A stretch of DNA of 50,518 bases, taken from NCBI GenBank assembly GCA_032718475.1, contig JAUCBJ010002204.1, positions 1-50,518 of the forward strand, given 5' to 3'. This stretch comes from Nemertoderma westbladi. Its lineage: Eukaryota; Xenacoelomorpha; Nemertodermatida; Nemertodermatidae. The position numbers were made by a program, and so were the translations under genes. A model generated the notes under the pieces. That model was given only the letters and a program-made list of their open reading frames with translations, did no database searches and had not been told where the DNA came from. Positions 19,940-30,978 of this stretch are shown piece after piece. Each line of letters starts with the position of its first letter. The stretch's first letter is position 1.

Positions 19940-20510
19940 TAAATATTACGCTACCCGTACAGAATACTCAAACAGAATACAAACCAAACGCTGTCAGACC
20001 ACTACTAAGCCTAAATAAACTACAGTATGTGCAGATTCTGAAACTGTTAGTTAGTATGCGTGCTAATACGGTAGTACGACTTATTCTTTAAGAGGGGATT
20101 GACCTTACAGCTATGGCTGCCCCAACTTACTAACTGGCACCTTATCAGACTTACTCTACACACGCAGCAATCTCTTCAGACCCAATAATAGCTAGACAAC
20201 AATCCAGCCTACAAAATATCTGAGTAATAACTATTACGGTACCTGAACAGACTACACAAACAAACACAGGCCAAAAGCTGGCAGAATACTGTCAAGCCTA
20301 AATAAATTACAGTATGTGCAGATTCCAAAACGGTTAGTTAGTATGCGTGCTAATACGGTAGTACGACTTATTCTTTAAGAGGGGATTGACCTTATAGCTA
20401 TGGCTGCCCCAACTTACTAACTGGCACTTTATCAGACAAACTCTACACACTCCGTAATCTCTCCAGACTCAACAACAGTCCGACAACAGTCTGACCTACC
20501 AATTGTCTGT
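19940..20510. repeat. 287-bp tandem duplication in the leader
   Basis: CAGTATGTGCAGATTC begins at 20023 and again at 20310, a period of 287 bp. Around it the core of about 95 bp (to AACTTACTAACTGGCAC) is nearly identical, and the outer parts have diverged more. The uneven conservation suggests that the core is functional or was recently homogenised. Confidence 0.8.
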
Positions 20511-20804
20511 ATAGACTGAGCAAGCTTACACGCCTTCTGCTCAATACTGGCCTACAAATAAATAAAACTGACAGAAATAAGTAAGCTCCAAAAGAAACAA
20601 GGGGTGTACAGTCCCTAATCTCTTAAACAGCCTACCGGTATGCAATAATCAAAATCGAATAATACTAAATGTACTTGTACAGCAGTACCGGTACCGGTTA
20701 TGACAGTTGGGCCTACTGACCTACAGAAGTACCGGTTCAGGTTTACCGGTCGACCGGTACTTTGCAACCTTATTGCTTACTGCAATAAGATCGTTAACTG
20801 TTAC

Positions 20805-21976
20805 TGTTCGCGCTTTTGAAGACCTTTAGCAGTTTAACCTGCCAAAATTTATATGTCTTTTAGTTAATTAACAGACCTTTAGCATACGACAATATTTTAT
20901 GCTAATAAACAAAACATTAGCCGAAGCCAGCCCATGCGCGACCATTCACCCGTTGGATATACCCGGGAGGCTGAATTCGGATGCTTAGATTTTATTATTG
21001 CAGTGTAAGATTGCAGTGTAAGCCTACTGTATTATTCGATTGATCGCTAATATATAATTTCTGACAGATATTATTCACTTTCGGGAAATATTAACAGTTC
21101 CTTTAGGACGTGGCGCTCTATCTATTTAAACAGATCTAGGACTTATACTAAACGCAACGATAAGGCTTATGATTAAAGTATAAGGCGCATTCTTTAGGAA
21201 ATGCTTTGTTACCAGTCACAATCATGCACACTATTCTGCCGACCGTCAGTAAATTTGATCACACATAAAGAGAACAGCAATTGACTCATGTAGTGTCTAC
21301 TAAATAACATTAGATTCAATATACACCACATTGATATAAATCGCAATTGTTATATGTAGCCTGTCTCTCTAACCTGTAGTGTATCAAGAAAATTGGGAAA
21401 TTTGGGTGATTTATCAATATTCTCCAAAGGACAATATTTCATCAACAAAATCGATACAATTAATAACTGACTGTAAATAGCAGTACAAACAATATGATTA
21501 GTAAGTTAAGTCCGCCGTAAGTTAAGACAAGGTAACAGTTATACTTTCTATAATCTAAGCAGTCTGAAACATGAGTTCTTCCAAAAGCCGATGTTCTGGC
21601 AAAAAATGGGAACACAACAACAGAATCATGTGACATGACTCCATGCAAGGATACCAGCTACCCTTATTCCACAAAGCTCCCACCCAACACAGAGAATGAG
21701 CATAAAGATAGGAAAATTCAGTTCAGTAGACTTGTGATAGGTCGAAATCAAAACTAACTCAAATCCTATTGGCAGATACAGAGGCAGGGCTATGAGGCAA
21801 CCTTCCTAAGCTGGTTGGCCGATCAAACGGAGCCCAGATCCCTTCGTACAGCAAATCAGCCAATCAGCCGGTAGCTTGCACGATTCGAGCTAGCAATCCC
21901 CTTTAGAGTATTCCAGCGCTTGGGGGGAACTTGTTAGCAAGGCAAACGAATCAGTTATCCCACAAAAGCTTTTACA
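20805..21976 (-). repeat. 5' LTR of the BEL/Pao element
   Basis: Same length (1,172 bp) and ends as 3371-4542. Transcription of the element should start here on the minus strand. A TATA-like TTTAAATAG is at about 21122-21130 and AATAAA at 20991-20996. Confidence 0.95.
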
Positions 21977-21981
21977 GGCAT
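21977..21981. repeat. Target-site duplication GGCAT (right)
   Basis: Directly follows the CA end of the right LTR and equals 3366-3370. Confidence 0.95.
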
Positions 21982-23701
21982 CTCATTATGATCAAAAGGC
22001 TTTCCGAGCTGCACGATAAATTAATGTGCTGTGTGAAGAGGAAGTGGTACGTGAAACCTTCACGTACTGTGCGAAGGTTTCACGTGCTGCGCAAAGCTTA
22101 ATGTTCTGTGTAAAGGCTTATTGAAAAAATATATGGAAATTGTTATATAATTTTGAAATTTTGTTGAAGGTTGTATCATTATACCATGACTACTTATTAA
22201 GAAATGGCGAAATGGTATGCCATCAAATCTAAACACCAAAATGAAATTTGTTCACGGGCTGCGCGCAGGGTTTTTGGGCACGCGGTCTAAAAATTCAACA
22301 GGTTTTTAAAAGTGGGTTGGGGTTTATTTGAACCAAGATTCATGAACTCCATTGGAAAATCACAAAATGGGTAGGAGATAGATAAACAATGGGAAAAGAA
22401 AAGGAGATATCAGTTACATGAAAATAGCCGGAAAATTTGATATGTATTGTTCTTAAACTTAAAATGCATTTATCTTTGAATTGTATTTTTCACATTTAAA
22501 ATACTACTACTCAGCCATTTCTTAACCAATTGTCGAAATTTTTTTTTGTTTCATTTGTTTTCGGCTTTAATCATTTCTTGAAATTTGTTAATACCGGTAT
22601 ACTGTATAATAAATAATAAATAATATTAGTTAATAATATTAAAAAAAAATAAAGATCCAAAAAAATGTAACTGATAAGTTTTGTGGAGCCAATGATGCTG
22701 ATTCAGAAAAACCAAATATCGAAAATTTTCTCCCAAAATTGGGAGAAAAAAATTGTAGTGTCATAACATACAAACACATAATGAAATATCTTTCATGAAA
22801 TGGCTATTTAATTTATTTCAAAATAAAATAAACATTATGCATGTGGTGCTCTGCCACATTATGTTTTGCGGCCGAAAAAATGCAAGTCAGAACAATACTT
22901 TTGGTACCGAGTACCACATTGCTAATATACTACTAAAGCGAATCAATTTCACGAACCATTTAGGGCTTAAATCTCGTCGGATCGATATATTTTGGAGATA
23001 CTTCATTAATTTTAAACATTACTCAATTGATAATTGTTGTACCTGGACAATGTGTTGCAGCTATGTCTTAATGATCTGTTGAAACAATAACTCTCATCTC
23101 TATGATAGATGATTTATACCCTTAGATAACGATGTACAGTATAATGCTTTTATTAATACATATTTTATTTCACTTCACATCCACTCTGGTCCTTTTAATA
23201 CGCATTTCCTCTAAATTTAAATTTAATACGCATATATTTCATCTAAATTTAAATTTAAATATATTTTATCTCATTCCATATGACATCCAGTCTGTCTCAT
23301 AATTATTAGCAATGCCCCTTTAATGGAATATTTATCTTTTGTACTTTATTTATTGACTCACATTTTAAAATACGTATATTTTTAACTATTACTTTACCTT
23401 TATTACTTTACCTATTACCTTTACTGTTACTTACTTTTAACTATCTAACTGAACTGTATTAACTAATGTTAATTTGTCAGCATATGTTATCTTTGTTCTA
23501 AGTTACAGTATGGTGTAAATTTATATTAATAAATAATAATAATAATATTACATTAGTTATTATTTATAAATATAATGTAGAACTTCGATCTTGACGACTT
23601 TCAAAGAAGTGTCGGAGCTGTTCCTACTGACAACTCCTCTTGTAACGAATGTAACAACTATACAAATCAAATATATTGAAAAACTTATTATTAATAGCTT
23701 A

Positions 23702-23812
23702 TTTAAGGGAGTAAAGTGAATATATGGGCCAAAACGTCCGACAAGCAAATCTTGTATTTCATTTATTGGGCCGAAACGTCCTAGGCCAAAACGTCTTAGA
23801 CCGAAACGTCTG
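23702..23812 (-). repeat. Extra GGCCGAAACGTC minisatellite block in copy B
   Basis: GGGCCGAAACGTCCTAGG-type units, present here but absent from the matching place in copy D (near 36918), where the flanks join directly. It is the reverse complement of the array type at 957-1043. Confidence 0.7.
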
Positions 23813-23824
23813 TTACCCGGAATC

Positions 23825-24245
23825 CTCCACAGGGAGACAGACTTGCCCATTCTTGTTCATAATTGTGGTTGACTATTTTCTACCCATGTCCTTAGACCAT
23901 CTTAATAAAGATGGGGTGATGGTAACAGCACCTACTGGCACAAGAAGTAGAGGAAATCCAGCAAAGTACCTTACTGATCTAGACTTTGCTGAGACTTAGG
24001 GGTAATGTCAGAATCACTAGAGGGAGCCCAAAGGCTCCTCTACTCATTGGATCAGGTTGTTTCTAGTGTTGTTTGTAAACTCCAAGAAAACCAAAATCAT
24101 GAGGGTGAACCTAGACAGCCCTCAACAAATTTCGGATCGTAAGGGCATAAGCTCTAGCTACGGCTTGCTTGAGTACGTGGATAACTTCTGCTACTTGGGA
24201 TCATTGATCCGAAAGTCAGGTGAAGACATTCGGATGCGTAAGGGG
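23825..24245 (+). pseudogene. RTE-like LINE reverse-transcriptase fragment (copy B)
   Basis: Conceptual translation gives CPFLFIIVVDYF (RT motif B region), then YLTDLDFAE where motif C is expected. A lesion and a stop follow, and then KTKIMRVN, VDNFCYLGSLIRKSGEDIR and RKGKA, the thumb-side region. It stops abruptly at RKGKA and joins a LINE ORF1-like sequence. A longer version of the same family is at 47605-48256. It is non-functional. Confidence 0.7.
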
Positions 24246-24282
24246 AAAGCATATCTGGACATATCTGACAAGACTATCTGGA

Positions 24283-25094
24283 ATGGCCAACAGTATCGGC
24301 AAACAGATAAACGATGAGATTGATCGTCATTTAATGCAATCACCAAGAGTTGAGGATCAACAAGGAGAATCAGCCAGCCACAATGAAGATCGAACAAACA
24401 ATCTTCTATCCCCCAAGGAACGGAAATTTCTTGTCAATTCAATTAAGACCCTAATCGACTACGAAATTAACCAAATGCTTGATAAACTCCAACTATTATC
24501 ACAAAATCTAAAGGAAGCTAAGGTTTTGTTGAAAGATATTCAACTTGAACAAGATAGGATTGAACAGTTCTCACGCACTATAATTGTTTACTCCTGCACG
24601 GAATCCCTAATGAACGAAAATCTGAGTAAAACGAAGACGACACTGTTCATGATGTCCTCAAATTCATCAATGACGACATGGAGGTTCCGATTTCTAAGGA
24701 AGATATTGATCGCTGCCACCGGTTAGCTGTTGATACATGCCAAGATTCGAATCCAGCTATATTTATAAAATTTGTGCGATACCAGTGTCGGTCTACCCAT
24801 GGAATACTAAATATAGATCTATATTTAGATCTAGATCTAGATATTTAGATCTTTATTCCATGGTCTACGGTATTGCGCTCTGCATTTAAGCTGCATTCTA
24901 CTGGGAAGTTCATAACCGAGTCGCTCACCAAACGCCGCTACGACGCGCTGAAGAAAATAAGAGATAAAGGGGTTGGTTGGTCGAGGGCTGGCCGTCTATT
25001 TGCTATCGGTCTTTCTCGATACGCAACACCAATCGATGATATCAACGATCTGAGGCTAGTCAAAGACATCAGTACAGAGGAGACGATGATGTGA
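24283..25094 (+). pseudogene. LINE ORF1-like protein remnant (copy B)
   Basis: Encodes a Gln/Leu/Lys coiled coil (about residues 40-100), followed by the RNA-binding-type core of LINE ORF1 proteins: QFSRT..., DIDRCHRL, then across a frameshift RSAFKLHSTGKFITESLTKR. The frame is broken by the palindromic insertion at 24797-24863 and by small indels. The start at MANSIGK is arbitrary, because the upstream sequence is a fused RT scrap. Confidence 0.65.
24797..24863. mobile_element. Palindromic mini-insertion with TCTAC duplication (copy B)
   Basis: Begins CCATGGAATACTAAA and ends TTATTCCATGG, flanked by TCTAC at 24792-24796 and 24864-24868. Its centre is enlarged to 67 bp by repeated AGATCTAGATCT words, compared with 42 bp in copy D. 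Confidence 0.6.
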
Positions 25095-25696
25095 TGTGGC
25101 GAGAATATATTTCTCGGATTCAAATAAATACAAAAGTTAATTTTTGAAATATTTATCTCTTAGGTTAGAATTATACAAATGCTAGTTAAATATTATACTA
25201 CAGTAGGATAGGAAAGATTGGACTATATTAAGCTTCTACTTCCGCTTAAAACTGCATCCTATATAGTTAGCTACGCCATACTATATCGCAGAAGACCTAC
25301 GTAGTGATATAAATATATCTGTGAGGGTCAGATGAAGGGGATAGACTGACAATTGTGTGAGGATTGGGTTCATGGGGTATTTATAGGTCGCGGCGGCTAG
25401 ATCATTAGGATTTAGTCTAATAGCTTACGTATAAAATAAACTTATTTAGGTAGTAAGTATACATGAAAGGGTTCATGCAGCACATGTGTACCAAGTTTGG
25501 TTATGATCTAAATTCCCTATAAACTTATAAAATAAAGAGTTTGTTACGATCGATTTCGATTTTCTCAAGTAAATAATTAACAATATGAAATCACATTACA
25601 GACTAAATAATCAAATGGAGTAGGCCTACATGGAATAGCTGAATACGTAAGAAAATTACAGAAATACACTAAATAACCGTGTTTACCTATCATTAA

Positions 25697-26273
25697 CCCG
25701 GTACTGTATTTTGACTCTATTGTTACACCAGTCCTGCGGCACCACAAGCCCGCACTAAGTGAGATGTCAATTGATTGCATCGTAGCAAATAAGTCTACCC
25801 CGAACCTGGGGAACCTCTTGGTCCGTAAGAGGGAAGTTCCATCGTGGAGAGGTAATGTAAGCTGTGAGTCAACTAGGTGTCTCACATGTTCAATTTTGTG
25901 TGATGTGAGAACTACCCCGTGGGGTGAGGTGATTAGAGGATCCTTCTCGTGTCTATCTGCTAACATCCTGTATTTCATCACTTGTAGCAACCATCAGAAC
26001 CTTTTCTATATTGGCCAGACAGAGCAGCCCTTACACCTTAGGATGAATGGCCATAGATCGATGATCAGGAATTTCAGACGGGAACTCAACCCCGAGTCCC
26101 AGCGTAACGTAGAGATCCTTTTGGCAGAGCACTTCCTGCAGTGCGGGTTGGGTGACCTGCGTGTAACAGCTTTTCGTCAATACCACTCAGACGTTGATAG
26201 AATACATGGGGAGGCGGTCTACATTCGTAAATTTCGCCCACCCCTGAACAAACTCATACCTGGCGTCGCGTAG
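25697..26273 (+). pseudogene. Penelope-like element endonuclease fragment (copy C)
   Basis: Same 169-residue reading frame (from 25764) as on the opposite arm, with GIY-YIG core NLFYIGQTEQ and RMNGHRS. Upstream codons (HHKPALSE) remain open to about 25697. The RT domain is absent. Confidence 0.75.
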
Positions 26274-27044
26274 GATTATATTTCTTATTGAGAGCAATTC
26301 AGTATGGCGGGCCACTTGTTTATTTATTGATTTATTTCTTGCCATGCCCAATCGGATCTACTGTAGTTTTGAGACGTTGTTTTCACTTTTCAATTTTTTA
26401 TTTTTCAACTTTGAAATATTTTGTGCCCTTTAGTTATTATTCTTTACCATGATCTATCTGTGTAACTATATTATATTGTTAAGAGTTACAACCATCCCTT
26501 GTGCGCACTCTATCTGATCTACTGTACTCTTGTGTTTACTTTGGAGATGGTTAAGTTATTAATAAAATTTTTTTAATTTTTTAATTTTTCATTGTCAACT
26601 AATAAAATGTGGCGTGCCGGTAATTTAATTTATTTTATGTTTAAAATAACCTATCGTAACTACTGTAGTTTAAGATTTTGCACAAGTTTAAATTAATTTA
26701 TTCCAATACGCCGTGCCTTTATTTACTTTTAACCATGCCCTATTTGTTCTACTTATTTTATATGCCATGTCCTTTTATTTAGTTCTACTATGGTATATCG
26801 TGCTCTATATTAACTTTTCCCGCCTCGTCATTTTAACTACTGTACTGTATATCTTTAGGTTTACCTGAATATTTTATCTGTCAACTGTTAGTACGAATTG
26901 TACTGCTGTACTGACCCTGCCTGACAGCCTACCGTACCATGGCCTACACCGTACACCATGTAGCCCAGGCTGTCAGACTACAGAACCAGCATTACAAACC
27001 GGTAACAACGGTATCTGTGGTGGTACGTACTAAAAGGTAGAACG

Positions 27045-27976
27045 ATCTATAACGGGCTATAATGATCTATAACGGGCTATAATTTTCTATAAACAAGCTA
27101 TAACCACCTATAACGAGCTATAATATGAAAATTTACAATAAAAAAAACATATTTTAGCATGGATTTATTTTCCTAGTCGGTAAATTAATTAAGCAATTTG
27201 GTTTTTTTAGTCCATACTGCTTTTCATCTTTTTGGTATCATGAAATCAGTCATTACTTCATTAGTCAGCATATATATTCATTAGTCAGGTACCCCCCCCC
27301 CCCCCCTCCCCCCAGTGCTGTAGTATTCTTTGGGATAGTAGTACTGTAATTCATAGTCTAGTCCCCGTCCCATGGCTGCATGGTTTATTCGCGCATCAAC
27401 GTAAGGCTGATAACTGGTTTGCTTGTCGTTCTCCTCCGATCCTGGTTTCTCCCAACTCCAAACTCGTCACCACACTATAAGAACATCTCGAATATAACCA
27501 ACAAATATTGAAATTTTACCGGTGGAGATGTGACGACGGCGTGGTTCCGGCTCCGAGATGCCGGGAAAATCTGCAATAAGATATGATATATATTCTGTTA
27601 TTGTTACTGTGAGAGTATTAGCCTGACACGGAACGACGGAAGCGGTAAGCAGTAGGCCTAAGTAGTAGTGTAGTACGTCGATATGCTGATATAGGCATTG
27701 TGTTGTAGTCGATATAGAATAAGCGAGCAATATAGGCCAATAAAAAAACGAACCAGTACTAACTGCAGTAGGCCTATCAATTAGGCATAGGCCTACCCTA
27801 ATTTTTAACCTGCGGTATTTTTCACACCGCAGTGCTAATCCAAAAGTTAAACACACCCTATGGGCGTTTTTTTAATGTAAATTTTCATATTATAGATCGT
27901 TATAGGTGGTTATAGCTTGTTTATCGGAATTTATAGCCCGTCATAGATCGTTATAGCCCGTTATAGACAGTCATGG
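27045..27976. mobile_element. Non-autonomous TIR element, longer copy
   Basis: Same TIRs as 1048-1760 (CTATAACGGG words, AAACAAGCTATAACCACC). It contains about 210 bp (27464-27670) missing from copy A. No transposase is encoded. A 15-base C run lies at 27292-27306. Confidence 0.65.
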
Positions 27977-28063
27977 GCCGAAACGTCCGGGCCGAATCGT
28001 CCGGGCCGAAATCTCCGGGGCGAAATGTCCTGGACCGAAACGTCCTAGGCCGAAACGTCTGTA
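27976..28063 (-). repeat. GGCCGAAACGTCC minisatellite (copy C)
   Basis: Mirror of 957-1043: six units of GGGCCGAAACGTCC type next to the end of the TIR element. Confidence 0.8.
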
Positions 28064-28397
28064 TACCAGGATTCCCTATAACACTTCGAATGGATCTGAG
28101 TCACCATCAGCAGTAAACACAAATGAGGTGGAACCATTTTACAGTGAACTGATAGCTGCAGTAATTTCCTCAGGAATACCATATGCTGCCAGTATGCTGA
28201 ACATACGTGGTCGGGAGAGTGAGTTGAAGGCTAAGGTGGGGGGGGGGGGGGGGGGGTGTGACGGTATACCCCCTTATGGAGCTTTTTCCAGATGGCTATA
28301 ATTTGTGTTCGCGGGTAGTTTTGTATATTTTATACCTTTAGGGTGATCAACATATAGCCAAAGATTGGGTTCAAATAAAAAATGTTTAAATTTGCCT

Positions 28398-28410
28398 CGC
28401 CCTCTAGCGG
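28398..28410 (-). promoter_or_regulatory. CTCF-like motif (copy C)
   Basis: CCGCTAGAGGGCG on the minus strand, identical to 602-614. It faces the copy A motif, so the two are in convergent orientation. Confidence 0.3.
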
Positions 28411-29363
28411 CCACCAGCGAAATTATTAATTTCACTAAAAACACTACAATTTTTTTCTCCCAATTTTGGGAGAAAATTTGCAAAATTTGGTTTTTCTGAA
28501 TCAGCATCATCGGCTCCAGAAAACTTACCAGTTACATTTTTTTGGATCTTTATTTTTTTTTTAATATTATTAACTAATATTAATTATTATTTATTATACA
28601 GCATATTAACAAATTTCAAGAAATGAATATGGCACAATTCAAAATTATAATTTTTGATTAAAAGCCGAAAACAAATGAAACAAAAAAAAATTTCGACAAT
28701 TGGTTAAGAAATGGCTGAGTAGTAGTATTTTAAATGTGAAAAATACAATTCAAAGATAAATGCATTTTAAGTTTAAGAACAATACATATCAAATTTTCCG
28801 GCTATTTTCATGTAACTGATATCTCCTTTTCTTTTCCCATTGGTTATCTATCTCCTACCCATTTTGGGATTTCCCAATGGAGTTCATGAATCTTGGTTCA
28901 AATAAACCCCAACCCACTTTTAAAAACCTGTTGAATTTTTAGACCGCGTGCCCAAAAACCCTGCGCGCAGCCCCTGAACAAATTTCATTTTGGTGTTTAG
29001 ATTTGATGGCATACCATTTCGCCATTTCTTAATAAGTAGTCATGGTATAATGACAGAACCTTCAACAAAATTTCAAAATTATATATATAACCATATATTT
29101 TACAAAACCATATATTTTTTGAATAAGCCTTTACACAGAACATTAAGCTTTGCGCAGCACGTGAAACCTTCGCACAGTACGTGAAGGTTTCACGTACCAC
29201 TTCCTCTTCACACAGCACATTAATTTATCGTGCAGCTCGGAAAGCCTTTTGATCATAATGAGATGCCCCTACACAAAACATGAAAGGGTTCATGCAGCAC
29301 ATGTGTACCAAGTTTGGTTATATTTCATCAAGGATTGATCGAGTTGTTAACGTATAAAAACAC

Positions 29364-29665
29364 GGATCTACAGAACGACAGATCTACAGACACACCGATT
29401 GAGTTATTTGTACCCGTACCGTATGCTAAGTTCGCTTACATTCGTGGCTTGCCCCACAGGTTGATTAATGGTACCACTATGCTAAGGCTCACTCACTTCG
29501 TGGCTCGCCCCACAGACACACCGATTGAGTTAGTGGTACCTGTATGCTAAGCTCGCTTACTTTCGTCGCTCGCCCCACACGGATCTACAGGACGACAGCT
29601 CTACAGACACACCGATTGAGTTATATGTACCCGTACCGTATGCTAAGCTCGCTTACATTCGTTTT
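29364..29665 (+). repeat. Degenerate ~70-90-bp tandem repeats outside the zinc-finger unit
   Basis: Three to four units built on ACAGACACACCGATTGAGTT, a GTACCCGTACCG segment, then GCTAAGCTCGCTTAC and TGGCTCGCCCCAC. A single inverted unit lies on the other side of the unit at about 34400-34500. Confidence 0.75.
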
Positions 29666-29760
29666 TCTAACCAAAACAATAAATGTTGTTTTTACCTACC
29701 AATTTTACCTACGTTCCCACATTCCCATCTTCCCACATTCCCGTATTCCTCATTCTCATT
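29666..29760 (-). repeat. Inverted scrap of the minisatellite and its bordering word
   Basis: TTCTAACCAAAACAATAAA, then CTACGTTCCCACATTCCC. This is the reverse complement of about 33010-33075, where the big minisatellite ends, so a piece of that array lies just outside the left TIR. Confidence 0.65.
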
Positions 29761-30176
29761 CCCTGTATATTTCTGTGCTGAGATCTCTGGTGCCTGTTAG
29801 ATTACTAAAATAGATCCTACATTTAATAATCCTCGTAATATTTTTCTATAATATGTATTAATGGTATTCAATGGTATTTAAATCAGTTTGGCCGAGGTTA
29901 CCAATCATGAACTTTACTTTGTGTAAGATTGATGGTAGTGCTGTTGCTTTCCATGCCACTGCTACTATATCTACGTTATACCATCAAGTGGTCCAGCCGC
30001 TTTTTAGAAATGCTTGAGATGTTGCTCCTAATATTTGTATAATTATTGAGTGGGTTTTCTTATGTACATTTGTCAGATTGAAAGGAACGTTATTGATGGA
30101 GATGAAGGTATCAGTTTACCATTAATATTTAGGAACATAGGTTCTTAAGATTTAGTAAACATTCCCTCAATTGGTA

Positions 30177-30290
30177 ACAATATCGTTTATTGTTTTGGTT
30201 AGAAAAGTCCCCCACTGCAACCTGTTCCTTTCCCTCCTTAGGTAATAAAATCGTTTATTGTTTTGGTTAGAAAACTCGCCTTCCTTTTAT
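30177..30290 (+). repeat. CAATATCGTTTATTGTT words (left arm)
   Basis: Two adjacent units of about 65 bp: a near-palindrome AACAATATCGTTTATTGTT, then TTGGTTAGAAAAG, CCCCCACTGCAACCTG and CTCCTTAGGTAA. Related words, in either orientation, occur at about 29669, 33050, 33310, 33374, 49945 and 50011. Confidence 0.75.
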
Positions 30291-30978
30291 ACATCCTCCC
30301 CCCAGTCAAAATATGCGGGGGTGGGGGGACATTTTTGCCTGTCACAAAAGAATTGTAGACCCTGGTTTGGCTTATGGGTTGGGCGCGGATCTCCCGTAAT
30401 AAATAAAATCCAACAACGAAATTGTCAAAAACGTAATTCTCATCCGCGGGTCGACGACAAGGTAATTTATTCGTCATAAATTCACCGAAAATACTTCCAA
30501 TAGATGGATATTACGTTGTTAAAACGATGGTCGTTGGGGACCATCGTAACTAAAATACATAGATAATTGGCGCCAACTAATCTAGCGAGGTATTGTTAAA
30601 CAACCTCTGTTACGATTTTCTACAGTGACAAGGCCGCAAAATTTTCATTGTAAAGTTCCAGTATTCCCCGAATCAAACTCGCAGAGTTACCCATCGATGT
30701 TGGACGGGATAGAGGCCCATGTTGTTAGTAGCTACCGGTGCTTCTGTTACATCTATTGTATTTGGATCTAATTTAGGTACCCAATTATATTCCTACGTTC
30801 ATTTCTAAGGCGCTCCACTCCCCTAAGCACTGTAGCTGCTGCATTCGGTATTACAGTCAGCCAAACCCAGAAAGTATTAAAGGCCTCAACTGCTGAGGTT
30901 TGTGTCATTAAATTGAATTATATTGGTAATATTTAGACTGTCACATTTATACTTCAGTTAGTCCGAATTCTATTAAAT
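30291..30978 (+). promoter_or_regulatory. Conserved upstream region of the zinc-finger gene
   Basis: Matches 46736-47430 in inverse orientation, directly up to the start codon of both genes. The 130 bp before the ATG also recur at 44673-44800. It probably contains the promoter and 5' UTR, since it moves with the gene; I could not fix a start site. Confidence 0.5.

Larger units (their letters stand above)
18651..20804 (-). other. Long non-coding leader between 5' LTR and gag
   Basis: 2.15 kb with no convincing ORF. It holds ACCGGT-centred tandem repeats (18763-19010) and a 287-bp tandem duplication (19940-20510). A leader this long would normally need splicing or internal initiation to express gag. 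The first bases after the 5' LTR (minus strand GTAACAGTTAACG) do not begin with TGG, so no standard tRNA primer site is evident. Confidence 0.6.
3371..21976 (-). mobile_element. Complete 18.6-kb BEL/Pao LTR retroelement with extra ORFs
   Basis: A full element read on the minus strand: 5' LTR 20805-21976, leader, gag-protease, RT-RNase H-integrase, a structured spacer, two ORFs of unknown function, a purine tract and the 3' LTR 3371-4542. The aspartyl protease, the Pao-type RT with YMDD, the RNase H and the zinc-binding integrase with a C-terminal DUF5641-like region assign it to BEL/Pao. Most BEL/Pao elements are 5-11 kb, so this one is unusually long; the excess comes from a gag N-terminal extension, a long leader and about 4.3 kb of post-pol coding sequence. 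The two LTRs have equal length and differ at only two positions by eye (about 0.17%), so the insertion is recent. It is nested at the junction of repeats A and B. Both reading frames carry one in-frame UGA. Confidence 0.95.
21982..25459 (+). repeat. Interspersed repeat, copy B
   Basis: Matches copy D (34600-38520) in direct orientation over its whole length. Relative to D it lacks about 570 bp (D 35395-35967, with a GTGT microhomology at the junction near 22761), including the CTCF-like motif and the homopolymer. It has gained a minisatellite block at 23702-23812. Before the BEL insertion it directly followed copy A. The region 22762-23700 is AT-rich and has no gene. Confidence 0.85.
25460..29324 (-). 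repeat. Inverted repeat copy C (mirror of copy A)
   Basis: Reverse complement of 1-3365 at very high identity outside a few indels, extended beyond the window's first base to about 29280. Both ends carry ATGAAAGGGTTCATGCAGCA. It contains the Penelope remnant, the longer TIR element, the minisatellite, the homopolymers and the CTCF-like motif in mirrored order. Confidence 0.9.

Noticed and set aside
22795-23082. 95-aa frame in copy B
   Set aside because: Broken in copy D and without recognisable features.
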